The notes under the pieces: model-generated | What the model was told of the DNA's origin: nothing | The model's database searches: none | The model's input: only the letters and a program-made list of their open reading frames with translations | Program-made: the position numbers and the translations under genes | Part shown: one piece after another, positions 50,364 to 58,199 of the stretch | Layout: every line of letters begins with the position of its first letter | How positions within the stretch are numbered: the first letter of the stretch is position 1 | NCBI RefSeq assembly: GCF_002214185.1 | Contig: NZ_CP022161.1 | Span: forward strand, 992,001-1,056,000 | DNA from: Streptomyces capitiformicae | GTDB taxonomy: Bacteria; Actinomycetota; Actinomycetes; Streptomycetales; Streptomycetaceae | Length of the DNA: 64,000 bases | Direction: 5' to 3'

Positions 50364-51938
50364 TTACGCGCCGCGCCGCACCTCGAAATGGTCGATGCGC
50401 TCGCCGTTCTGCGCCAGCGCCGACACCTTCAGGACGGGCCTGGAGCCGCTCTCCGCCTCCACCTTGAGGAAGGAGAAGCCCCGGTAGCGCACGCGCGACC
50501 ACTCCACGGTCTCCCCGTCGGAGGAGCGCTGCTTGGTCCACTGGAAGGTGTCGACGGTGTCGTGGCGCGTGACGTGCCCCTCGTAGCTCTCGTCGACGCC
50601 CGACGGGAAGCCGTACAGATCCTTGCCGCCGCCGCCCGCCGTGACGTACACGATCCCGTCCCGTGTCGGGTCGGTCGACGCGCCGATCGGCACCGCCCCG
50701 CCGACCTCGCCGTCCTTGATGGCGTCCGTGCGCTCGTACACATGGTTGTGGCCGTTGATCACCAGGTCCACCTGGTGCCTGGCGAACACCGGCACCCACT
50801 CGTTCCGCACCCCGCCGTCGGAGGCGTGCGCCGATGTCGAGTACGCGCAGTGGTGGAAGTAGACGACGACGAAGTCGACGTCCTTCGCCTTCCGCAGCTC
50901 GGCCAGCTTCTCGTCCAGCCACTTCGTCTGCCGGCCGCCGGTGTAGCCGTAGTTGGCGGGGATCTCGTACGACACGTCATTCGCGTCCAGCGCGACGACG
51001 GCGACGTTTCCGTAGGTGAACGAGTACACGCCCGGCGCCGAGCGCGGGTCGAAGCCGTTGTCCGGGAGGGACCAGCGGGCGAGCTGGCCGCCGTAGCCGT
51101 CCGGTGAGTACCAGGCCTCCATGTCGTGGTTGCCGGTCGTCACCATCCAGGGCACGGACTTGGTGACCGTCTCGTTCTGCTTGAGGAACAGGTCCCAGAA
51201 GGCGGGGTCGTATCCGTCCTGCTCCACGCCCTTGCCGTTCACGTTCGCGTAGCAGATGTCGCCCGCGTGGAGGTGGAAGGCGGGCTTCTGACGGAGGATG
51301 ACATTGTCGTTGGCGGCCGCGGCCTTGCCGACACCCTGGTCGCCGAACGCCGTGAACACGAACCTCTCCGGGCTCGCCGGCGCCGTACGGAACGACTCGA
51401 TCGTCGACCTGCGGCCCGGCGAGGTCGGGTCGAAACCCTCGTGGCCGACGCCGTAGTAGTACGTCGTACCGGGGAGCAGGCCGTCCAGGGCCGCGTGCAG
51501 GTAGTACTGGTCCAGTTCGAGGCGCACGCCCTGGACGCCCGGCGTGTGCAGGTCGCGTACCTCGGCCTCGATCTTCCGGCTCAGGTCGTCGGGGGTCAGG
51601 CCGATCCGGACGTACGGCTTCTTCACCGAGACCGGCACCTGCCAGGAGATCCGCATCTGCGACTTCGGGTCGGCGCCGAAGGCGAGATGACGGCCGAAGG
51701 GGGTGACGAGCGAGCCCGGCGCCTTGGAGGTGGCGGGCGACGGGGCCGAGGTCGTGGCGCTCGGCGAGCCCGACGATCCGGAGTCGCCGCAGCCGGTCAG
51801 CAGTCCGCCCGCCGCCACCGCGCCCGCCGTCACCAGGGTGCGACGCCGCGTCAGCTTCGTACGCAGGTACTCGTGCTGCTCGGCCATGCTCATCCGGCGC
51901 GCGAGCTGCGGCGGAATGCCGAAGTCGGGAATGTCCAT
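50364..51938 (-). CDS. Tat-exported lipoprotein, purple acid phosphatase-type metallophosphoesterase
   Basis: A 524-residue exported enzyme. The N-terminus has a Tat motif (TRRRTLV) and lipobox LLTGC with C50. An FN3-like domain precedes the metallophosphatase domain, as in purple acid phosphatases. The metal-binding blocks are all present: FGDQG, AGDICYAN (GDxxY), TGNHD, YFHHCAYS and GHNHVYERT. It likely releases phosphate from esters at the cell surface. ATG 51938 is chosen; an open frame upstream to 51965 lacks a good ribosome site. Confidence 0.9.
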   Translation of the reverse strand: MDIPDFGIPPQLARRMSMAEQHEYLRTKLTRRRTLVTAGAVAAGGLLTGCGDSGSSGSPSATTSAPSPATSKAPGSLVTPFGRHLAFGADPKSQMRISWQVPVSVKKPYVRIGLTPDDLSRKIEAEVRDLHTPGVQGVRLELDQYYLHAALDGLLPGTTYYYGVGHEGFDPTSPGRRSTIESFRTAPASPERFVFTAFGDQGVGKAAAANDNVILRQKPAFHLHAGDICYANVNGKGVEQDGYDPAFWDLFLKQNETVTKSVPWMVTTGNHDMEAWYSPDGYGGQLARWSLPDNGFDPRSAPGVYSFTYGNVAVVALDANDVSYEIPANYGYTGGRQTKWLDEKLAELRKAKDVDFVVVYFHHCAYSTSAHASDGGVRNEWVPVFARHQVDLVINGHNHVYERTDAIKDGEVGGAVPIGASTDPTRDGIVYVTAGGGGKDLYGFPSGVDESYEGHVTRHDTVDTFQWTKQRSSDGETVEWSRVRYRGFSFLKVEAESGSRPVLKVSALAQNGERIDHFEVRRGA

Positions 51939-52080
51939 GGGAGGCAACTTCCCAGCGAATGCCAACGCCCGCTACACATACGGGTGAACGCACGGCGACT
52001 TGTGGAAGTTGTCACTCGCCCGGGTGTCCGCATCCCGGACACCGCGTGTCATCCCGTGGGACCAGGAGTACGGTGCCGTC

Positions 52081-53124
52081 ATGTCTCGCAGCCTCAATCT
52101 CGCAGTGATCCCCGGTGACGGCATCGGTCAGGAAGTCGTGGCCCAGGGGCTCAAGGTCCTCTCCGCCGTCCTTCCGCAGGATGTGAAGCTGGAGACCAAG
52201 GAATACGACTTCGGTGCCAAGCGCTACCACGCCACCGGTGAGACCCTCACCGAGGCCGACCTGGAGTCGCTCAAGCAGCACGACGCGATCCTCCTCGGCG
52301 CGATCGGCGACCCGAGCGTGCCGTCCGGGGTCCTGGAGCGAGGCTTCCTGCTGAAGCTCCGCTTCGCCTTCGACCACCACGTCAATCTGCGCCCGTCGAA
52401 GCTGCTCCCGGGTGTCGAGACCCCCCTGAAGGGTCAGCCGGCCATCGACTTCGTCGTGGTCCGCGAGGGCACCGAGGGCCCGTACACCGGCAACGGCGGC
52501 ACGATCCGCAAGGGCACCGAGCACGAGGTCGCCACCGAGGTCTCCGTGAACACGGCCTTCGGTGTCGAGCGCGTGGTCCGCGACGCGTTCGCCCGCGCCC
52601 AGGCCCGCCCCCGCAAGAAGCTCGCGCTGATCCACAAGAACAACGTGCTGACCTTCGCGGGTCACCTGTGGACCAACATCTTCAACAAGGTGGCCGAGGA
52701 GTTCCCCGAAATCACCACCGAGTACATGCACGTGGACGCGGCGACCATCTACCTGGTCACGCAGCCCGAGCGCTTCGACGTGATCGTCACCGACAACCTC
52801 TTCGGCGACATCATCACCGACCTCGCCGCGGCCGTCTCCGGCGGCATCGGCGTCGCGGCCTCCGGGAACATCAACCCGAGCGGCGAGTTCCCGTCCATGT
52901 TCGAGCCCGTCCACGGCTCGGCCCCGGACATCGCCGGCCAGGGCAAGGCCGACCCCTCCGCCACGGTCCTGTCCGTCGCCCTCCTCCTGCGCCACCTCGG
53001 CTACGAGGCCGAGGCCGCAACGATCGAGGACGCCGTCTCCGCCGACCTCGCGGAGCGCGTGGGCAAGCCCGCCCGTTCGACGGACGAGATCGGCGACGCC
53101 CTCGTCGTACGAGTAGCCGGCTGA
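52081..53124 (+). CDS. leuB: 3-isopropylmalate dehydrogenase
   Basis: A 347-residue enzyme of leucine synthesis that oxidises and decarboxylates 3-isopropylmalate with NAD. It has [52 protein letters not shown] and the metal/cofactor block [21 protein letters not shown], then [20 protein letters not shown]. These match the short actinobacterial LeuB type; tartrate/isocitrate dehydrogenase relatives are less likely given the ilv/leu context. AGGAG precedes the ATG. Confidence 0.95.
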   Translation: MSRSLNLAVIPGDGIGQEVVAQGLKVLSAVLPQDVKLETKEYDFGAKRYHATGETLTEADLESLKQHDAILLGAIGDPSVPSGVLERGFLLKLRFAFDHHVNLRPSKLLPGVETPLKGQPAIDFVVVREGTEGPYTGNGGTIRKGTEHEVATEVSVNTAFGVERVVRDAFARAQARPRKKLALIHKNNVLTFAGHLWTNIFNKVAEEFPEITTEYMHVDAATIYLVTQPERFDVIVTDNLFGDIITDLAAAVSGGIGVAASGNINPSGEFPSMFEPVHGSAPDIAGQGKADPSATVLSVALLLRHLGYEAEAATIEDAVSADLAERVGKPARSTDEIGDALVVRVAG

Positions 53125-53130
53125 CCTTCC

Positions 53131-53166
53131 CCCACCACCTCGAACGGTGTGGGGGGGGGACCCCCA
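53131..53166. repeat. Hairpin plus GGGGGACCCCC repeat after leuB
   Basis: CCCCCACCACCTCGAACGGTGTGGGGG can fold into a hairpin and is followed by GGGACCCCCAC. It belongs to the same family as the copies near 10803 and 50270, and probably ends leuB transcription. The remaining gap to ilvE (53167-53412) looks like promoter; no gene is seen. Confidence 0.7.
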
Positions 53167-53412
53167 CCGCCACTCGAAACCTTTCGAAGCCGTCGGGTCC
53201 CTCTGGCACCCGGCGGCTTCCCCATGTCCCCGCCGGGGTGTCACCATCATCCTTCGGGTCGCATTCACGCCGTTTTCTTCCGGCAGCCCCGCTTGCGATA
53301 ATCGAACGCGGAGCCGCCGAATGAGGGAATGCTCGGACGCCCTAGCACCGGCCACTGGCCGTACGGATGTGAGCGCGGCCCGTCACACACAACCGGTGAA
53401 GGACAACCACTC

Positions 53413-54501
53413 ATGACGACGCCCACGATCGAGCTCAAGCCCTCGGCCTCGCCACTTTCCGACGCGGAGCGCGAGGCGATCCTGGCCGATCCCGGATTCG
53501 GCCGCCACTTCACCGACCACATGGTCGTCATCAAGTGGACCGAGGGCCGTGGCTGGCACGACGGCCAGCTCGTTCCGTACGCGCCGATCTCCCTGGACCC
53601 GGCCACGATGGTCCTGCACTACGCGCAGGAGATCTTCGAGGGGCTGAAGGCCTACCGGCAGCCCGACGGGTCCGTCGCCACGTTCCGTCCGGAGAAGAAC
53701 GCGGCGCGCTTCCAGTCCTCCGCGCGCCGGCTCGGTATGCCGGAGCTGCCGGTCGAGACGTTCATCGAGGCGTGTGACGTGCTGGTGCGGCAGGACCAGG
53801 CCTGGGTCCCGGCGCACGGCGGCGAGGAGTCCCTCTACCTGCGCCCCTTCATGATCGCCACCGAGGTCGGCCTCGGCGTCAAGCCGGCGGGCGAGTACCT
53901 CTTCATGGTCATCGCCTCCCCGGCCGGCGCCTACTTCCCCGGCGGCGTCAAGCCCGTCTCCATCTGGGTCTCCGAGGACCACGTCCGCGCCGTCCCCGGC
54001 GGCATGGGCGACGCCAAGACCGGCGGCAACTACGCCGCCTCCCTCCTCGCCCAGGCCGAGGCCGCCGCCGAGGGCTGCGCCCAGGTCTGCTACCTCGACG
54101 CGGTCGAGCGCACGTGGGTCGAGGAACTCGGCGGCATGAACCTGTACTTCGTGTACGGCGACCGCATCGTCACGCCCTCCCTCACCGGCTCGATCCTGGA
54201 GGGCGTGACGCGCGACTCGCTGCTCACGGTCGCCCGCGACCTCGGCTACACCGCCGAGGAGGGCCGCATCTCCATCGACCAGTGGCAGACCGACTCCGAG
54301 AACGGCACCCTCACCGAGGTCTTCGCCTGCGGCACCGCCGCCGTCATCACCCCCGTCGGCACGGTCAAGCGCACCGGCGCCCAGTGGCACCAGTCCGGCG
54401 GCGAACCCGGCCCCGTCACCCTCAAACTCCGCGAAGCCCTCCTGAACATCCAGCGCGGCACGGCCGAGGACACCCACGGCTGGATGCACGAACTGGGCTG
54501 A
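53413..54501 (+). CDS. ilvE: Branched-chain amino acid aminotransferase
   Basis: A 362-residue PLP class IV aminotransferase that performs the last step of Val, Leu and Ile synthesis. The PLP lysine is in [14 protein letters not shown]. Other conserved parts are [39 protein letters not shown] and [15 protein letters not shown]. The ATG at 53413 follows AAGGACA. A hairpin terminator follows the stop. Confidence 0.97.
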   Translation: MTTPTIELKPSASPLSDAEREAILADPGFGRHFTDHMVVIKWTEGRGWHDGQLVPYAPISLDPATMVLHYAQEIFEGLKAYRQPDGSVATFRPEKNAARFQSSARRLGMPELPVETFIEACDVLVRQDQAWVPAHGGEESLYLRPFMIATEVGLGVKPAGEYLFMVIASPAGAYFPGGVKPVSIWVSEDHVRAVPGGMGDAKTGGNYAASLLAQAEAAAEGCAQVCYLDAVERTWVEELGGMNLYFVYGDRIVTPSLTGSILEGVTRDSLLTVARDLGYTAEEGRISIDQWQTDSENGTLTEVFACGTAAVITPVGTVKRTGAQWHQSGGEPGPVTLKLREALLNIQRGTAEDTHGWMHELG

Positions 54502-54514
54502 GCCGGGTTCGACC

Positions 54515-54546
54515 GTCCCCGCACTTCTCAACGGGAGTGCGGGGAC
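54515..54546 (+). terminator. Terminator after ilvE
   Basis: An 11-base stem GTCCCCGCACT / AGTGCGGGGAC with a 10-base loop, 13 bases after the ilvE stop. Confidence 0.85.
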
Positions 54547-54638
54547 CGCCAGTTCGCTGCCGTCGCCGGGCGCCTCGTACGGGAAGTATGGGATTCTGCG
54601 TACGGAGATCGTCGACGAGCGCGGAGCGATGCGTACGG

Positions 54639-55460
54639 ATGAAGCAATGGCTGGCAGATCGAGGCCTTCACTATCTGTTCCTCTTGTTCTCCGCGGTCCT
54701 CGGTGTGGCGGTTGCCGTTGTCTCCGTGTGGGCGGACGGCGCCCAGGGGAACGACAAGAGGCTCTGGGCCCTCATAGCAGGCGTCTGCGCCTTCGGCGTC
54801 GTGTTGATCACCCACCTCGAGAGACGCCTGGTGGAGAAGGGGAGGGCGCGTGCCGAGCTGCGGGCCGCCGAGGCCGAGGCACACCTGACACAGGCGTACT
54901 CGACGGCGCTGCAGCCCCTGAGTGACAGAGTCCGGCAGCTGACCACGCTCTATGGGAGCGTGGCCCGCCTGCCGGCCTCCACGCCCGCGCAGACTGTGTC
55001 CGACATCGAGCGCGAGCGCAGGCAGATCCTCGACGCGGTCCTCTTCGCGGCTGTCACCCTCACTGCCCCACCGGTCGGGCCGACCTTCGTGCCGCGGGCG
55101 CGGTGCAGCTTCTACCTGTACGACGCCGCGACGGGCGACTTCACACTGGAAGGCACCCAACCCGGGCACCGGACGCCCAGGAGCGTCATCGACCCCGTCG
55201 GCGCCGCGCACATGAGGAACGAGATCCTGGGTGGCGGCGGAAAGACCTTCAGGATCGACGGCAAGAACGAGCCGCACTCCTATCTGATCCCGGTCGGGAC
55301 GGGGTACAAGGCGGTCATCGCCGTACCCGTCATCCACGGCACGGAGAAGGTGGGCATCCTCTCCGTCGACGCGCCCGAGTACTCGGACTTCACCGGCGCA
55401 CATGTCACGCTCATGGAGTCATTGGCCAACATTCTCGCGGCGTCCTACGCCCTGAAGTAG
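54639..55460 (+). CDS. Membrane-anchored GAF domain protein
   Basis: A 273-residue protein with two N-terminal transmembrane segments (LFLLFSAVLGVAVAVVSVW and LWALIAGVCAFGVVLI), a charged coiled-coil-like linker (~60-100), and a GAF-like domain ending VIHGTEKVGILSVDAPEYSD. GAF domains sense small ligands. No output domain is attached, so it may act with a partner. The start is uncertain: ATG 54588 is also in frame. The next gene starts 12 bases after the stop and may be co-transcribed. Confidence 0.75.
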   Translation: MKQWLADRGLHYLFLLFSAVLGVAVAVVSVWADGAQGNDKRLWALIAGVCAFGVVLITHLERRLVEKGRARAELRAAEAEAHLTQAYSTALQPLSDRVRQLTTLYGSVARLPASTPAQTVSDIERERRQILDAVLFAAVTLTAPPVGPTFVPRARCSFYLYDAATGDFTLEGTQPGHRTPRSVIDPVGAAHMRNEILGGGGKTFRIDGKNEPHSYLIPVGTGYKAVIAVPVIHGTEKVGILSVDAPEYSDFTGAHVTLMESLANILAASYALK

Positions 55461-55472
55461 GGGAGGCTCCCA

Positions 55473-55859
55473 GTGGCGCAGCGGATCCGGCGGTGGCCGC
55501 GCAGACGGCCCCGTGAGCCTTTCATGCCCGAGTCCATGGAGGGAGTCAGTCCCGAGGACTGGGAGCGGCTGGTCGCCCATGAATACGAGTACCGCGCCGC
55601 CCTGGACGAGGCACACCGCAGAGTGCGGGCCGAACTCGACCGGCCGCGCGAACGGTATCTGTCCCACCTGGGTGTCACCGTGGTCGGGTCGTTCGTGTTC
55701 GGTGTCATCACCGTCTCTCTGTTCGCCCTCGGGTTCGGCTGGTGGAGCCTGCTGCCGGTCGCGCTGGTGGTGCCGTCGCTCGTCCTGGCCGTTCACTTCG
55801 CGCGACGGATCCTCCGCCCGGAGGCGACGGACGGTTCACCGCCCGGGCGGGCCGACTGA
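55473..55859 (+). CDS. Small two-helix membrane protein
   Basis: A 128-residue protein with a basic N-terminus, an amphipathic charged region (WERLVAHEYEYRAALDEAHR) and two hydrophobic helices (VTVVGSFVFGVITVSLFAL and WSLLPVALVVPSLVLAVHF). The family is unknown. GGGAGG lies before the GTG start. Its closeness to the GAF gene suggests the pair works together at the membrane. Confidence 0.7.
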   Translation: MAQRIRRWPRRRPREPFMPESMEGVSPEDWERLVAHEYEYRAALDEAHRRVRAELDRPRERYLSHLGVTVVGSFVFGVITVSLFALGFGWWSLLPVALVVPSLVLAVHFARRILRPEATDGSPPGRAD

Positions 55860-55992
55860 GACATCACCTGAACTGACCGATCCGACTCCGCCCGAACCGA
55901 ACCGAGTCGATCAGCGCGCTGTTCGCATCCTGAGACGGACGGTGAGCACGGGGGCCAGTTGTGCCAGACTGCCCTCGTGCTCTCGTTCGCCA

Positions 55993-56028
55993 TGATTATT
56001 GGCAGCAGGCGCGCCGGTCCGCAGTGAC
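55993..56028 (+). CDS. Candidate leader peptide for cimA
   Basis: ATG 55993 to TGA 56026-56028 encodes MIIGSRRAGPQ. The two Ile codons are both ATT, which is rare in Streptomyces. The ORF lies 55 bases before an intrinsic terminator and 188 bases before cimA, an isoleucine-pathway gene. No good ribosome site is seen, so this is a hypothesis. The gap 55860-55992 holds the presumed promoter but no other gene. Confidence 0.4.
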
Positions 56029-56082
56029 CGCCACGTACGACCAGGTACGGGCGGACACCGTCGTCCTCGACCCGCGCGCAGA

Positions 56083-56107
56083 CCTCTCGCACCCGCGAGA
56101 GGTTTTT
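56083..56107 (+). terminator. Intrinsic terminator (possible attenuator) before cimA
   Basis: CCTCTCGC-ACCC-GCGAGAGG is a perfect 8-base stem followed by TTTTT. It lies 109 bases before the cimA start on the same strand, with no complete gene ending just upstream, which suggests conditional termination. Confidence 0.75.
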
Positions 56108-56215
56108 CGCATTTCTGGCCCAACCTCAGCCGGGAGCGCAGCGCGAGGGATCATTGGGGGACGGTGGAGCCGGTCATTCCGGTAGACCGAGATCCAACAC
56201 AGGAGCCTTGACACC

Positions 56216-57820
56216 ATGACGGTAACCAGCGAGCTGGACGACTCGTTCCACGTCTTCGACACCACCCTGCGCGACGGCGCCCAGCGCGAGGGCATCAACC
56301 TCACGGTCGCGGACAAGCTGGCCATCGCTCGGCACCTGGACGACTTCGGGGTGGGCTTCATCGAGGGCGGCTGGCCGGGTGCCAACCCGAGGGACACGGA
56401 GTTCTTCGCCCGGGCGAAGAAAGAGATCGACTTCAAACACGCCCAGCTCGTCGCCTTCGGCGCCACGCGCCGCGCGGGCGGCAAAGCGAGTGAGGACCCG
56501 CAGGTCAAGGCTCTCCTGGACTCGGGCGCCGAGGTGATCACCCTGGTCGCCAAGTCCCACGACCGGCATGTCGAGCTGGCGCTCCGCACCACCCTCGACG
56601 AGAACCTCGAGATGGTCCGCGACACGGTGTCCTTCCTCCGGTCGCAGGGCCGCCGCGTCTTCGTCGACTGCGAGCACTTCTTCGACGGCTACCGCGCCAA
56701 CCCCGAGTACGCGAAGTCCGTCGTACGGGCCGCCGCCGAGGCCGGCGCCGACGTGGTCATCCTCTGCGACACCAACGGCGGCATGCTCCCCGCGCAGGTC
56801 CAGGCCGTCGTCGCCACCGTTCTCGCCGACACCGGCGCCCGCCTCGGCATCCACGCCCAGGACGACACCGGCTGCGCGGTCGCCAACAGCCTCGCCGCCG
56901 TCGACGCGGGCGCGACCCACGTCCAGTGCACCGCCAACGGCTACGGCGAGCGCGTAGGCAACGCCAACCTGTTCCCGGTGGTCGCCGCCCTGGAACTGAA
57001 GTACGGCAAGAAGGTCCTCCCGGACGGCCACCTCCGCGAGATGACGCGCATCTCCCACGCCATCGCCGAGGTCGTCAACCTCACCCCGTCCACGCACCAG
57101 CCGTACGTCGGTGTCTCCGCCTTCGCGCACAAGGCCGGCCTGCACGCCTCCGCGATCAAGGTCGACCCGGACCTGTACCAGCACATCGACCCCGAGCAGG
57201 TCGGCAACACCATGCGCATGCTGGTCTCCGACATGGCCGGCCGCGCCTCCATCGAGCTCAAGGGCAAGGAACTGGGTGTCGACCTCGGCGGCGACCGCGA
57301 GCTGGTCGGCCGGGTCGTCGAGCGGGTCAAGGAGCGCGAGCTGCGGGGCTACACCTACGAGGCCGCCGACGCGAGCTTCGAGATCCTGCTGCGCGACGAG
57401 GTCGCGGGCAAGCCGCAGCGCTACTTCCGCACCGAGTCCTGGCGGGCCATCGTCGAGGACCGCCCCGACGGCAGCCACGCCAACGAGGCCACGGTCAAGC
57501 TGTGGGCCAAGAGCGAGCGCATCGTCGCCACGGCCGAGGGCAACGGCCCGGTCAACGCGCTGGACAGGGCGTTGAGGGTGGCCCTGGAGAAGATCTACCC
57601 CCAGCTCGCCAAGCTGGAGCTCGTCGACTACAAGGTCCGCATCCTGGAAGGCAAGCACGGCACCAACTCCACCACCCGGGTCCTGATCTCCACCTCGGAC
57701 GGCTCCGGCGAGTGGTCCACGGTCGGCGTGGCCGACAACGTGATCGCCGCGTCCTGGCAGGCCCTGGAGGACGCGTACACGTACGGCCTGCTGCGGGCGG
57801 GGTTGGACCCGGCGGAGTAG
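56216..57820 (+). CDS. cimA: (R)-citramalate synthase
   Basis: A 534-residue member of the isopropylmalate/citramalate synthase family. It condenses pyruvate with acetyl-CoA, giving a threonine-independent route to 2-oxobutyrate and isoleucine. The N-terminal TIM barrel has DTTLRDGAQREG, ILCDTNGGMLP, GIHAQDDTGCAVANSL and a metal site in NGYGERVGNANL. The C-terminal LeuA dimer/regulatory domain (residues ~400-534) fits feedback control. The family cannot be fully separated from LeuA-like paralogues by eye, but this subtype is annotated as citramalate synthase. AGGAG lies upstream of the ATG. Confidence 0.93.
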   Translation: MTVTSELDDSFHVFDTTLRDGAQREGINLTVADKLAIARHLDDFGVGFIEGGWPGANPRDTEFFARAKKEIDFKHAQLVAFGATRRAGGKASEDPQVKALLDSGAEVITLVAKSHDRHVELALRTTLDENLEMVRDTVSFLRSQGRRVFVDCEHFFDGYRANPEYAKSVVRAAAEAGADVVILCDTNGGMLPAQVQAVVATVLADTGARLGIHAQDDTGCAVANSLAAVDAGATHVQCTANGYGERVGNANLFPVVAALELKYGKKVLPDGHLREMTRISHAIAEVVNLTPSTHQPYVGVSAFAHKAGLHASAIKVDPDLYQHIDPEQVGNTMRMLVSDMAGRASIELKGKELGVDLGGDRELVGRVVERVKERELRGYTYEAADASFEILLRDEVAGKPQRYFRTESWRAIVEDRPDGSHANEATVKLWAKSERIVATAEGNGPVNALDRALRVALEKIYPQLAKLELVDYKVRILEGKHGTNSTTRVLISTSDGSGEWSTVGVADNVIAASWQALEDAYTYGLLRAGLDPAE

Positions 57821-57839
57821 CAACGCCCAAAAGGTGGGG

Positions 57840-57985
57840 CCGGGGGTGCGTGGGCGGCTGCGGGTGCGCTGTGGTTGCTCGCGCAGTTCCCCGCGCCCCT
57901 AAGAGACTCCGGGCGCGCCCCGTGCTTCTAAGGGGCGCGGGGAACTGCGCGAACAACCCATAGGGGCGGCGGGGCGAGAAAAGCA
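57840..57985. repeat. Streptomyces GC-rich intergenic palindrome, copy R5
   Basis: Lies in the 343-base gap between cimA and the GH3 gene. The arms 57879-57900 and 57931-57952 are a perfect 22-base inverted repeat (TCGCGCAGTTCCCCGCGCCC then CT) around a 30-base loop. It ends with AGGGGCGGCGGGGCG, shared with copy R3. Confidence 0.85.
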
Positions 57986-58082
57986 CCCAGCGCCCGAGGC
58001 ACCCCGTCCCCCCGTCGCACTACGTGACCAGCACCCCTCCCGCACGGTTGTACAGGGCTCTTGACGCCTTTCCGAGCCGACA

Positions 58083-58098
58083 CTTGACCCCCGTCAAG
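58083..58098. promoter_or_regulatory. Inverted repeat ahead of the GH3 gene
   Basis: CTTGAC-CCCC-GTCAAG is a perfect 6-base inverted repeat 66 bases before the start, in a locally AT-rich patch. A nearby CTTGACG (58060-58066) repeats the half-site. It may be an operator or promoter element; the regulator is unknown. Nothing else is seen in 57986-58163. Confidence 0.35.
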
Positions 58099-58163
58099 AA
58101 ACAAAAGAGAAACGGGAGTTGAGCGCGGCGACTGGTCCCGGAGTCTCAGCGGAGGGAAGCCTG

Positions 58164-58199
58164 ATGCAGTCCTCGATGCAGTCCTCGATGCGGTCCTCG
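58164..58199 (+). repeat. 12-base tandem repeat at GH3 start
   Basis: Three units of ATGCAGTCCTCG (third: ATGCGGTCCTCG), each beginning with an in-frame ATG, giving MQSS MQSS MRSS. Three alternative starts share one ribosome site. Confidence 0.9.

Noticed and set aside
47719..50922. 1067-residue minus-strand open frame
   Set aside because: It runs across pruA, intergenic DNA and another gene's antisense without recognisable domains; a shadow frame.
53147..53416. Possible leader peptide before ilvE (frame with VTIILRVAF and another with PLAIIERG)
   Set aside because: The first lacks a start codon near the Ile codons and the second has no ribosome site. No terminator follows either, so attenuation is not supported.
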